Shown here one piece after another: positions 8,918 through 17,195 of a DNA stretch of 50,797 bases (the stretch's first letter is position 1; each line of letters starts with the position of its first letter). A program made the translations under genes and the position numbers. Source of the stretch: Hyphomicrobiales bacterium (GTDB lineage: Bacteria > Pseudomonadota > Alphaproteobacteria > Rhizobiales > Rhizobiaceae); assembly GCA_900466875.1 (NCBI GenBank), contig UBNQ01000008.1, positions 1 through 50,797 on the forward strand. Reading direction: 5' to 3'. The notes under the pieces are model-generated. The model did no database searches and was not told the DNA's origin. It saw only the letters and a program-made list of their open reading frames with translations.

Positions 8918-11059
8918 ATGAATTCAAAAGACAAGCCGAAGCGCGGCGAAGCCAAGACCTTCGTTCGCGAAATCAAGCCGAGAGCGGAAGGCAAGACTGA
9001 TTCCAAGTCGGGGGGGAAGCCGGGCTTCAAGTCCTCAGGCAAGCCGGGCGCCAAATCCGCTGCCGCTGCAAAGCCGCGCGCCAAGGCGGAAGGTGCGGTC
9101 AGAAAACCGGTTCGTTCGGCCAAGCGCGAAGAGTTCGTCGGCGAGGGCGCATCCGCACCGACCGATGGCAAGCCCGAGCGCATTTCCAAGATTCTCGCCC
9201 GCGTCGGCGTGGCCTCGCGCCGCGATATCGAGCGGATGATTCTCGAGGGCCGTGTTACCCTGAACGGCAAGCTGCTCGACACGCCGGTCGTCAACGTGAC
9301 GCTGGAAGACAAGATCGAGGTGGATGGCGTGCCGATCCGCGGCATCGAACGCACCCGTCTGTGGCTTTACCACAAGCCCGGCGGTCTGGTGACCACCAAT
9401 TCCGACCCGGAAGGTCGCCCGACCGTATTCGACAACCTGCCGGAAGGTCTGCCGCGGGTTCTCTCCATCGGCCGTCTCGACATCAACACCGAAGGCCTGC
9501 TTCTGCTGACCAATGACGGCGGCCTGTCGCGCACGCTCGAACTGCCGACCACCGGCTGGCTGCGTCGCTACCGCGTCCGCGCCCATGGCGAGGTCGATCA
9601 GGAAGCGCTCGACAAGCTGAAGGACGGCATTGCCGTCGACGGCGTGCTCTATGGTTCGATCGAGGCGACTCTCGATCGTTCGCAGGGCCGTAACGTCTGG
9701 ATCACCATGGGTCTTCGCGAAGGCAAGAACCGCGAAATCAAGAACGTGCTCGGCGCGCTCGGTCTCGAGGTCAACCGCCTGATCCGCGTTTCCTACGGCC
9801 CGTTCCAGCTCGGCGACCTGCCGGAAGGCGAAGTTCTGGAAGTGCGCGGACGCACGCTGCGCGACCAGCTCGGCCCGCGCCTGATCGACGAATCCAAGGC
9901 GAACTTCGAAGCGCCGCTTTATAACGAGCGCAGCGCCGAAGAAGAAAAGCCGCAGCGGGACGAAAAACCCGAGCGCTCGGCCAAGCCGGAGCGCGGTGGC
10001 TGGGCCGATCGTGGCAACGACCAGGGAGATCGTCGCGAACGCGCGCTTGGTCGTCTCGACACCAAGCGTCCTGATGCCCGCCGGGATGACCGCAAGTCTT
10101 CCGACAGGCCTGCAGGCAAGTTCGGCGGCAAATCTTCGGATCGCGATTTCGACGACAAGCCGAAGAAGCGTCCGCCGATGGGCACCAGCCGCACCGCCAA
10201 TGTCTGGATGGCGCCCGGCGCCCGCCCGACGACCGACGACAGCGGCCGCAAGGTGACAGCCCGTGCCCAGGCCGAGCAGTTGTTCAAGAAGCCCGCGCCG
10301 GAAAACGATCTGCGCGTCAAGATCAACCGCGTCAAGGATGACAGCGACTGGATCCGTGGCGAAGACCAGCCTGAAAAGGGCGGTTTTGGTGGCAAGCGTG
10401 GTGATCGTGAAGATCGCGGCGACCGTGGTTTCGGCGACAAGCCACGCGGCGAGCGCTCGTTCGGTGACAAGCCGAGGGGGGAACGCTCCTTTGGTGATCG
10501 TCCGTCCGGTGATCGCAATCGCGGCGACAAGCCGTATGGCGACCGCAAGCCGCGCGAAGACGGAGACCGTCCGGCCCGCGGCAAATCCTTCTCCAGCGAA
10601 GGGCGCTCGGAGCGTCCGCGTGGAGAACGCAGCTTTGGTGACAAGCCCCGCGGCGATCGTCCTTACGGCGACAAGCCGAGGGGGGAACGTTCGTTTGGTG
10701 ATCGCCCCAGAGGTGACAGACCTTTCGGCGACCGCAAGCCGCGCGAAGAGGGTGATCGTCCCGCACGGTCCTTCTCGGATCGCCCGCCGCGTGGTGATCG
10801 CCCAGTGCGCGAAGGCAGCGGCGAACGCTCCTTCGGTGATCGTCCGACAAGGGGCGACAAGCCCTTTGGTGGCAAACCCGCAGGCGCGAAATCCGGCTTC
10901 GGGGGCAAGCCATCGGGTGGAAAACCCGGTTTCGGCGGTAAGCCGGGCGGCGGAAAATCCTTTGGCGGCAAGCCTTCCGGTGGCAAGCCCGGTGGTGGTT
11001 CGCGCGGTGGCCCGGGCGGTGGACGTCCTGGCGGCAAACCGCGGACACCGAGGGGCTAA
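8918..11059 (+). CDS. rluB: RluB/RsuA-family rRNA pseudouridine synthase with long basic Gly/Arg-rich tail
   Basis: Likely 23S rRNA pseudouridine synthase (E. coli RluB modifies U2605). A Lys-rich N-terminus (residues 1-80) precedes an S4 RNA-binding domain (RISKILARVGVASRRDIERM, about residue 87) and the catalytic domain with GRLDINTEGLLLLTNDG, catalytic Asp188. Beyond about residue 340 the protein is low complexity: GDKPRGERSFGD-type repeats, then a GGKPSGGKPG-type tail. Total 713 residues against about 290 in E. coli. The ATG at 8918 starts MNSKDKPKRG; the ribosome site is poor. The tail probably binds RNA (inferred). rsmD follows after 3 nt. Confidence 0.88.
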   Translation: MNSKDKPKRGEAKTFVREIKPRAEGKTDSKSGGKPGFKSSGKPGAKSAAAAKPRAKAEGAVRKPVRSAKREEFVGEGASAPTDGKPERISKILARVGVASRRDIERMILEGRVTLNGKLLDTPVVNVTLEDKIEVDGVPIRGIERTRLWLYHKPGGLVTTNSDPEGRPTVFDNLPEGLPRVLSIGRLDINTEGLLLLTNDGGLSRTLELPTTGWLRRYRVRAHGEVDQEALDKLKDGIAVDGVLYGSIEATLDRSQGRNVWITMGLREGKNREIKNVLGALGLEVNRLIRVSYGPFQLGDLPEGEVLEVRGRTLRDQLGPRLIDESKANFEAPLYNERSAEEEKPQRDEKPERSAKPERGGWADRGNDQGDRRERALGRLDTKRPDARRDDRKSSDRPAGKFGGKSSDRDFDDKPKKRPPMGTSRTANVWMAPGARPTTDDSGRKVTARAQAEQLFKKPAPENDLRVKINRVKDDSDWIRGEDQPEKGGFGGKRGDREDRGDRGFGDKPRGERSFGDKPRGERSFGDRPSGDRNRGDKPYGDRKPREDGDRPARGKSFSSEGRSERPRGERSFGDKPRGDRPYGDKPRGERSFGDRPRGDRPFGDRKPREEGDRPARSFSDRPPRGDRPVREGSGERSFGDRPTRGDKPFGGKPAGAKSGFGGKPSGGKPGFGGKPGGGKSFGGKPSGGKPGGGSRGGPGGGRPGGKPRTPRG

Positions 11060-11062
11060 GCT

Positions 11063-11623
11063 GTGCGGATCGTAGGGGGTGAGTTCCGCGGCCGCGCTCT
11101 GGCCACGCCGAAGACGAACGATATCCGGCCGACCATCGACCGGACGCGCGAAAGCCTGTTCAACATCCTCGGGCACGTCTATCCGGACGCGCTCGATGGA
11201 ACACGGGTGATCGACCTTTTCGCCGGCACCGGCGCGGTCGGGCTGGAAGCTCTGTCGCGCGGTTGCAAGCAGGCGCTGTTTGTCGAAAACAGCGTCGAGG
11301 GCAGGGGACTTCTCTGGGAGAATATCGACAGTTTCGGCCTGCACGGCCGGGCGCGTATTCTGCGCCGGGATGCGACCAGCCTCGGTTCGATCGGCAATAT
11401 CGAGCCGTTCAATCTGATCTTCGCTGACCCGCCTTACGGCAAGGGATTGGGTGAAAAGGCATTGCTTTCCGCCCATACCGGCGGCTGGCTGGCGCCGGAG
11501 GCGCTGGTCCTGCTGGAGGAGCGTGCCGATGCCGAGATCGTCGTCGACCCGGTCTTCAAGCCGTTGGAAAGCCGGATGTTCGGCGATAGCCGGATCGAAT
11601 TCTATCGCTATCAGCCGGGCTGA
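11063..11623 (+). CDS. rsmD: 16S rRNA (guanine966-N2)-methyltransferase RsmD
   Basis: SAM-dependent methyltransferase modifying G966 of 16S rRNA in the 30S subunit. It begins at GTG with MRIVGGEFRGRALATP. The SAM motif VIDLFAGTGAVGLEALSRG is near residue 50 and the catalytic DPPY (FADPPYGKGLG) near residue 121. Length 186 residues, normal. It starts 3 nt after the pseudouridine synthase stop, so two rRNA-modifying enzymes are translationally coupled. Confidence 0.94.
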   Translation: MRIVGGEFRGRALATPKTNDIRPTIDRTRESLFNILGHVYPDALDGTRVIDLFAGTGAVGLEALSRGCKQALFVENSVEGRGLLWENIDSFGLHGRARILRRDATSLGSIGNIEPFNLIFADPPYGKGLGEKALLSAHTGGWLAPEALVLLEERADAEIVVDPVFKPLESRMFGDSRIEFYRYQPG

Positions 11624-11631
11624 ATCTTGCC

Positions 11632-12513
11632 ATGAACACGCGCCTCTCCCTGCCGGATCTGGATCCTGACAAAAGCAGGGAAGGTCTGCGTTATGCGGTC
11701 GCCTTCGGCGGCGGCGGGGCGAGAGGTGTGTCGCATATCTGCGTGATCGAGGCGCTGGACGAACTCGGCATCACGCCGGTGGCGATATCAGGCTCCTCGA
11801 TCGGCGCGATCATGGGTGCCGGCATGGCGTCCGGCATGCGCGGTGCGGATATCCGCGACTATACGCTGCGCACGATGGGCAACCGAAATTCGCTCTTCAA
11901 TCGCCTCTGGACGCTCGGTCCCGCAAGCATGCGCGACAAGCTGGGCGGCTTCCGTTTCGGCCATTTCAATCTCGACCCCATCCTCGATGCCTTCCTTCCT
12001 CCCGACATCCCGGAGGATTTTGCCGATCTGAAAATCCCGCTGAAGATTTCCGCCACCGACTATTACGGCCAGGCCGAAGTGATACTGGAAGAGGGAGACC
12101 TGAGAACCGCGATTGCTGCATCGGCCGCCATTCCCGGCCTGTTCATGCCGGTCTGGGTCAATGGCCGGGTGATGATCGACGGCGGCGTCTTCAACCCGGT
12201 TCCCTATGAGCAGCTGTTGGAACTCGCCGATGTGGTCATCGGCGTCGATGTGGTCGGTGCGCCGGAAGGTGACGGCACCCATCCACCCAGCCGCATCGAC
12301 AGTCTTTTCGGCGCCAGCCAGCTGACCATGCAGGCCTCGATCGCGCTGAAACTGAAGCTCAACCCGCCGCATATCTTCCTGCGCCCACAGGTCAACCGTT
12401 TCCGCGTCCTGGATTTTCTCAAAGCCCAGGAAATCCTCGACGAAGCGAGCCATGTGAAGGACGAGCTGAAACGGGCCGTCGACGCGCTGGAAACCGCAGT
12501 TGCCAGCGACTGA
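11632..12513 (+). CDS. Patatin-like phospholipase
   Basis: Cytosolic or membrane-associated acyl hydrolase with a Ser-Asp dyad. The oxyanion-hole motif FGGGGARGVSH is near residue 26, the nucleophile elbow is G54-S-S56-I-G58, and the catalytic Asp183 lies in IDGGVFNP. Length 293 residues, similar to the RssA/YchK group. No signal peptide. It begins 8 nt after rsmD and ends 12 nt before the convergent antiporter gene. Lipid substrate unknown. Confidence 0.9.
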   Translation: MNTRLSLPDLDPDKSREGLRYAVAFGGGGARGVSHICVIEALDELGITPVAISGSSIGAIMGAGMASGMRGADIRDYTLRTMGNRNSLFNRLWTLGPASMRDKLGGFRFGHFNLDPILDAFLPPDIPEDFADLKIPLKISATDYYGQAEVILEEGDLRTAIAASAAIPGLFMPVWVNGRVMIDGGVFNPVPYEQLLELADVVIGVDVVGAPEGDGTHPPSRIDSLFGASQLTMQASIALKLKLNPPHIFLRPQVNRFRVLDFLKAQEILDEASHVKDELKRAVDALETAVASD

Positions 12514-12525
12514 GCCTGCCCCTCG

Positions 12526-14349
12526 TCACCATTTTCCCAACGACAGGCCCGCATTCGCCTCTTCGGCGGCGTCTTCCTGCACTGTGACACGTTTCGGCTT
12601 GATCAGCGGCTCCGGCTTGACCGGGCTGTTGAACAGCTTGTCGCGTCCCGCCGAAATGCCCTCGACGGCCTGGATCTGCAGGCGCTCCTCGTCGCGGCGG
12701 CGGATGTCCTCGCGGATTTCCTCGGCGCGGGCCTCGGACATTCCGAGCGCCTCCAGCGTTTTCGCTCCGAAAAGCAGGCCGGATTCTAGCGTTTCGCGCA
12801 ATTCGTATTCGACGCCCTTTTCCCGCAGCCACAAGGAATGAATCCGGTCGTAGGAGCGGGAGAATAGCCTGACATTGGGGAAATCGGACTGGATCAGTTC
12901 GACGATCCTGTTGGTCGTTTCCTTCTTCTGCGTCGCGACGACCACGATCTTGGCCCGCTCTATGCCCGAGGAGACGAGAACGTCGCGGCGGGTGCCGTCA
13001 CCGAAATAGATGCGGAAACCGAAATTGGCGGCTTGGCGGATACGGTCGGCCGAATCGTCGATCACGGTCACGTCGCGTCCGCCTGCGAGAAGTATCTGCG
13101 CGGCGATCTGGCCGAAGCGCGAAAAACCGATCATCAGCACGTCTGCGCCATCGCCTGCACCGGCGAAATCCTCGTCCAGCTCCTCCCGCGTTTCGCCATT
13201 CATCAGCCGCTTGGCGAGTGCCGCCCCAAGCGGCGTCAGCGCCATGGACAGCGTCACGATGGCGATCAGCAGCGAGGCTGTCGAGGACGACAGAAGGCCG
13301 GCGGCTGTGGCGGTGGTGAACAGCACGAAGGCGAATTCGCCGCCCTGCGGCAGCAGGAAGGCAATCTGGATCGCGTCGTTATGGGAAGACCCCCACACTC
13401 GGCACAGCCAGTAAACCACCAGCGCCTTGACCGCCATGAACACGATGACGGCCGGCACGATGAACAGGATGTGGTCGATGATGACGTCAAGTTCGAGCGA
13501 GAGGCCGACCGCGACGAAAAACAGCGCCAGAAGCAGGCCGCGAAACGGCTCGATATCCGCCTCCAACTCGTGGCGATAGGAGGATTCGGCCAGCATCACG
13601 CCGGAGAGGAAGGCGCCCATCGCCATCGACAGGCCGACCATCTGCATCGCGGCGGCCGATCCGAGCACGACGAGCAGGGCGGCCGCGATCATCACCTCGC
13701 GGGCGCCGGTGCGTGCGATCACCTGGAACATCGGATTGAGCAGGTATTTTCCGGCGACGATCATTGCCCCGATGGCCGCAATCGCGACGGCGAAATCGAC
13801 CAGCGGCGTGGCGGCCTGTTCCTCCGTTCCGGGTGCTAGCACGGTGATGAGGGCCAGAAGCGGCACGATCGCCAGATCCTGGAACAAGAGAACCGAGAAT
13901 GACCGCTGGCCGTATCGGCTGTTGATGTCGCCGGCATCGTTGAGCAACTGCAGGGCAAAGGCGGTGGATGACAGGGCAAGGCCGAAACCGATGATCAGGC
14001 TGCCCTGCCAGTTCGCCAGCCCCGTTTCGAAAGCAAGGGCGGCAAGCGCCAACCCGCTGAGCAGCACCTGCGCGGGTCCGAGGCCGAACACGTCGCCGCG
14101 CATTTGCCAGAGGCGCGAGGGTTTCAGTTCCAGCCCGATGACGAAGAGCAGGAAGACCACGCCATATTCGGCGACATGCAGCACTTCTTCCGTATCGGTG
14201 ATACGCTGGAACACCGGGCCGATGATGACGCCGACCGCCAGATAACCGAGCACGGTGCCAAGGCCCAGCCGTTTGAAGATCGGCGCGGCGATGACCGCTC
14301 CGGCCAGAAGCAGCAGCATTTCGGTAAACAGCGAGCCGGGTGCGGTCAT
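12526..14349 (-). CDS. CPA2-family monovalent cation:proton antiporter (KefB/KefC-like)
   Basis: Inner-membrane K+/H+ antiporter type protein of 607 residues. Twelve or so transmembrane segments fill residues 1-390, followed by a Rossmann TrkA-N (RCK) domain starting DVLMIGFSRFGQIAAQILLA near residue 398 with the nucleotide-contacting acidic VIDDSADRI. No KefF/KefG ancillary gene is adjacent, so glutathione gating of the Kef type is unproven. Divergent from pmbA, with a 136 nt shared upstream region. Confidence 0.9.
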   Translation of the reverse strand: MTAPGSLFTEMLLLLAGAVIAAPIFKRLGLGTVLGYLAVGVIIGPVFQRITDTEEVLHVAEYGVVFLLFVIGLELKPSRLWQMRGDVFGLGPAQVLLSGLALAALAFETGLANWQGSLIIGFGLALSSTAFALQLLNDAGDINSRYGQRSFSVLLFQDLAIVPLLALITVLAPGTEEQAATPLVDFAVAIAAIGAMIVAGKYLLNPMFQVIARTGAREVMIAAALLVVLGSAAAMQMVGLSMAMGAFLSGVMLAESSYRHELEADIEPFRGLLLALFFVAVGLSLELDVIIDHILFIVPAVIVFMAVKALVVYWLCRVWGSSHNDAIQIAFLLPQGGEFAFVLFTTATAAGLLSSSTASLLIAIVTLSMALTPLGAALAKRLMNGETREELDEDFAGAGDGADVLMIGFSRFGQIAAQILLAGGRDVTVIDDSADRIRQAANFGFRIYFGDGTRRDVLVSSGIERAKIVVVATQKKETTNRIVELIQSDFPNVRLFSRSYDRIHSLWLREKGVEYELRETLESGLLFGAKTLEALGMSEARAEEIREDIRRRDEERLQIQAVEGISAGRDKLFNSPVKPEPLIKPKRVTVQEDAAEEANAGLSLGKW

Positions 14350-14485
14350 GCAAATACTTTCGATCGGCGAAATGGGGTAGTCAGGTTGTTCGAAAGGCGC
14401 GACAACCCAGTCAAGAAAAGGTGTGGCGCCCTTGATGCTTCGAAGCGCTCACAATAAATGGGACGGCAACGAAAGGCTTGCAAAT

Positions 14486-15832
14486 ATGAGCTCTGAAATT
14501 GATTCCGCCCAGCTTTTGTCCCGTGCTTCCGAATTGATCGATCTGGCAAGGGCCGCAGGGGCGGATGCGGCCGATGCCGTCGTGGTGCGCTCCCGTTCCC
14601 GCTCCGTCTCGGTGCGCCTCGGCAAGGTCGAGGGAACCGAATCGTCTGAAAGCGACGATTTCGCGCTGCGCGTCTTCGTCGGCCAGAAGGTCGCCAGCGT
14701 TTCGGCCAATCCGGGCTTCGACATGAAGACGCTTGCCGAACGCGCCGTTGCCATGGCCAAGGTCTCCCCCGAAGACCCGTTCGTCTGCATGGCCGATGCC
14801 GACCGGTTGGCGAAATCCTATCCTGATCTCGACCTCTTCGACCCGACCGATGTACCGACTGACGATCTGCGCGAGACGGCGCTGGCGATGGAAGCGGCAG
14901 CCCTTGAGGTGAACGGTGTTTCCAACTCCTCCGGTTCCGGCGCATCTGCCGGCATGGGCGGCATGGTGCTGGTCACCTCGCATGGGTTTTCCGGCAGCTA
15001 TATGGCCACCCGCTTCGGTCGCTCGGTCAGCGTCATTGCCGGCGAAGGCACGAAGATGGAGCGCGACTACGATTTCGACAGCCGTCTTTATGCCGCCGAC
15101 CTCGACCCCGCCGACCTGATCGGCCGCCGTGCCGGTGAGCGTGCCGTTGCCCGCATCAACCCGCGCCAGGTGTCGACGGCAAGCAATGTCACCGTCGTTT
15201 TCGATCCCCGCATGGCGCGCGGTTTTGTCAGCACGATTGCAGGTGCGATCAACGGTGCGTCCGTTGCCAGAAAGACGAGCTTCCTGCGTGACAGGATGGG
15301 CGAGCAGGTGCTGAAAGCCGGTCTCAACATCACCGACGATCCGCTGATCGTGCGCGGTTCATCCTCGCGGCCCTTCGACGGCGAAGGTGTTTCGGGTGAG
15401 CGCATGACGATGATCGAGGACGGTGTGCTGAAACACTGGTTCCTGTCGACCTCGACCGGCCGTGAACTCGGCCTGCCGACCAATGGACGTGGCGTGCGCG
15501 GCGGCAACTCCGTCGGCCCGGCCTCGACCAACCTGGCGCTCGAACCCGGTGACATCTCGCCGGAAGAGCTGATCGCCTCGGTCGGTACCGGTCTTTACGT
15601 AACGGAACTGATCGGTCACGGTGTCAACATGCTTACCGGCGAATATTCGCGCGGCGCGAGCGGTTTCTGGATCGAGAACGGCAAGCTCGCTTTTCCGGTC
15701 TCGGAAGTGACAATCGCGTCGAACCTCAAGGACATGTTCATGCGCCTCACGCTGGCAAACGACATCGACCGCAAATACGGCGTCGCATCGCCGACCATCG
15801 CGATCGAGGGCATGACGCTGGCGGGAAGCTGA
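14486..15832 (+). CDS. pmbA: TldE/PmbA-family metalloprotease subunit
   Basis: Cytosolic subunit of the TldD-TldE heterodimeric protease, involved elsewhere in peptide-antibiotic maturation and CcdA antitoxin degradation. It lacks the HExxH zinc motif found in TldD, which places it on the TldE/PmbA side. The C-terminal region with GRGVRGGNSVGPASTNLALE and TGLYVTELIGHGVNMLTGEY is characteristic. The ATG at 14486 (MSSEIDSAQLL) has GAAAGG about 10 nt upstream, leaving 448 residues. TldD must be encoded elsewhere. A phosphatase gene follows after 4 nt. Confidence 0.92.
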   Translation: MSSEIDSAQLLSRASELIDLARAAGADAADAVVVRSRSRSVSVRLGKVEGTESSESDDFALRVFVGQKVASVSANPGFDMKTLAERAVAMAKVSPEDPFVCMADADRLAKSYPDLDLFDPTDVPTDDLRETALAMEAAALEVNGVSNSSGSGASAGMGGMVLVTSHGFSGSYMATRFGRSVSVIAGEGTKMERDYDFDSRLYAADLDPADLIGRRAGERAVARINPRQVSTASNVTVVFDPRMARGFVSTIAGAINGASVARKTSFLRDRMGEQVLKAGLNITDDPLIVRGSSSRPFDGEGVSGERMTMIEDGVLKHWFLSTSTGRELGLPTNGRGVRGGNSVGPASTNLALEPGDISPEELIASVGTGLYVTELIGHGVNMLTGEYSRGASGFWIENGKLAFPVSEVTIASNLKDMFMRLTLANDIDRKYGVASPTIAIEGMTLAGS

Positions 15833-15836
15833 CGCC

Positions 15837-16637
15837 ATGGCTTCCTTCGACAATCCATGGAGTGCGGATCTTGATCTCATCCTTGATGCTGCGCGTCAGG
15901 CGGGTGAGATCGCCAACGGCTTCTTCCGGCGATCGCCGGAAGTCTGGTGGAAGAACGAGGGACGCTCCCCGGTGAGTGCCGCCGATTTCGCCGCCAACGA
16001 TCGCCTCCAGTCGCTTCTCCTAAAGGCGCGCCCGAACTACGGCTGGCTTTCGGAAGAAACCGATGACGACAGCGCCCGACTGGGATGCGAAACCCTGTTC
16101 GTGGTCGATCCGATCGATGGAACGCGGGCTTTCATTGCCGGCGAGCCGATTTGGTGCGTGTCGGTGGCGGTCGTCCATAACGGACGCCCGGTGGCAGGCG
16201 TGCTCGTCGCGCCGGCGCTGCAACAGGAATATCAGGCCTTGGCCGACGGTTCAGCCATGAGAAATGGCGCACCGATTGCCGTCCGGTCTGAAAACGAAAC
16301 CGGTGAACTGGTCCTGGCCGCAGACGAAAAGATCGTCCGAAAACTGCAGCCCGAGCTTGCCATCCACCGGGTCAGTCATGTCCCGTCGCTCGCCTATCGG
16401 CTGGCCATGGCCGCCGACGGACGTATCGATGGCACGATCGTGAAGAAGGACAGCCATGACTGGGATCTGGCCGCTGCCGACCTGATCCTGGAACGGGCCG
16501 GCGGGGCATTGACCGGCCTTGATGACCTGCCTTTGACCTACAATCGCACAACCGTCAGGCACGGCGTTCTGGTGGCCGGCACGCGCCATGCGCGACAAGT
16601 GCTTTTGCCCCATCTGGTGACCGGCGCTGCGGGTTGA
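15837..16637 (+). CDS. Inositol monophosphatase-family phosphatase (CysQ/SuhB-like)
   Basis: Mg2+-dependent phosphatase acting on inositol phosphate, 3'-phosphoadenosine-5'-phosphate or similar. Motifs: WLSEET near residue 66 (metal-binding Glu), DPIDGTRAFIAG near residue 87, and WDLAAADLILERAGG near residue 209. Length 266 residues. It starts 4 nt after the pmbA stop, suggesting cotranscription. The sequence does not decide between 3'(2'),5'-bisphosphate nucleotidase and inositol monophosphatase. Confidence 0.9.
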   Translation: MASFDNPWSADLDLILDAARQAGEIANGFFRRSPEVWWKNEGRSPVSAADFAANDRLQSLLLKARPNYGWLSEETDDDSARLGCETLFVVDPIDGTRAFIAGEPIWCVSVAVVHNGRPVAGVLVAPALQQEYQALADGSAMRNGAPIAVRSENETGELVLAADEKIVRKLQPELAIHRVSHVPSLAYRLAMAADGRIDGTIVKKDSHDWDLAAADLILERAGGALTGLDDLPLTYNRTTVRHGVLVAGTRHARQVLLPHLVTGAAG

Positions 16638-16669
16638 CCTTTGTGGCGGAATGCCGCAGAGGAAGGGCT

Positions 16670-16776
16670 TCTAGAGCAGTTCCAGCAAAAGTCGAGACCG
16701 GTTTTGCGTCCGGAATTGCGTTGAAACGAAAAGATGGAGTATCTGCGTGTTTCAAAGAAAGGCGCAGACAATCTAG
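16670..16776. repeat. Rhizobial-type intergenic palindromic repeat (~107 bp)
   Basis: The stretch begins TCTAGAGCAGTTCCAGCAAA, contains GGTTTTGCGTCCGGAATTGC at about 16700-16719, and ends with an imperfect inverted copy of the first arm (AATCTAG). I recognise this as a family of short palindromic elements common between genes in Rhizobium, Agrobacterium and relatives. It occupies the gap between the phosphatase and the DUF4170 gene. Only one copy is noticeable in this window. Confidence 0.7.
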
Positions 16777-16799
16777 TCAAGAAATGGACGGATTTGGAA

Positions 16800-17036
16800 A
16801 TGACGGAATCGAGCGACAAGAAGCAGCTTTTGCACCTGGTTTTCGGCGGTGAACTTTCGAGCCTGGACGGCGTCCAGTTCAAGGATTTGTCTGCCCTCGA
16901 CATCGTCGGCATCTATCCCGACTACGCCACCGCACTGGTTGCCTGGCGTTCCAAGGCCCAGTCGACGGTAGACAATGCCGAGATGCGCTATTTCATCGTC
17001 CACATGCACCGCCTTCTGGACCCTGAAAACAAGTAG
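16800..17036 (+). CDS. DUF4170 family protein
   Basis: A 78-residue conserved alphaproteobacterial protein of unknown function. The whole chain fits the family: KKQLLHLVFGGELSSLDGVQ then GIYPDYATALVAWRSKAQST and MRYFIVHMHRLLDPE. The ATG at 16800 is chosen because the family starts there; an in-frame ATG at 16734 lies inside the palindromic repeat and would add 22 unrelated residues. It precedes the lipid A/Kdo genes by about 160 nt, an association common in Rhizobiales, but no role is established. Confidence 0.88.
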   Translation: MTESSDKKQLLHLVFGGELSSLDGVQFKDLSALDIVGIYPDYATALVAWRSKAQSTVDNAEMRYFIVHMHRLLDPENK

Positions 17037-17195
17037 GCCTGACACAAGGCGCCGAAAATATGATAGGTCTTCAGGTTAAGGCTGACTTGACTTGAGACCC
17101 GCTTTTTTGACGCATTTATGAAGCAGGTAAGTCGAGCTAATATTGCTCCGGGGTGAGGTCTTGATGGCGCTAGGCATGGATAGGGAGCGAGGGCA

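Noticed and set aside
10430..10860. Short regularly repeated units resembling a CRISPR or tandem repeat array
   Set aside because: They encode the in-frame GDKPRGERSFGD repeats of the pseudouridine synthase tail; units are not separated by unique spacers.
9035..11476. 813-codon open frame antisense to the pseudouridine synthase gene and rsmD
   Set aside because: Mirror of the Gly/Arg repeat tail; repetitive Ala/Arg/Thr composition and overlap of two real genes.
16734..16799. N-terminal extension of the DUF4170 protein from ATG 16734
   Set aside because: This ATG lies in the palindromic repeat and the added residues do not fit the family.
17105..17142. TTGACG...TAATAT as a promoter for waaA
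   Set aside because: The spacing is about 25 nt, too long for a sigma-70 promoter.
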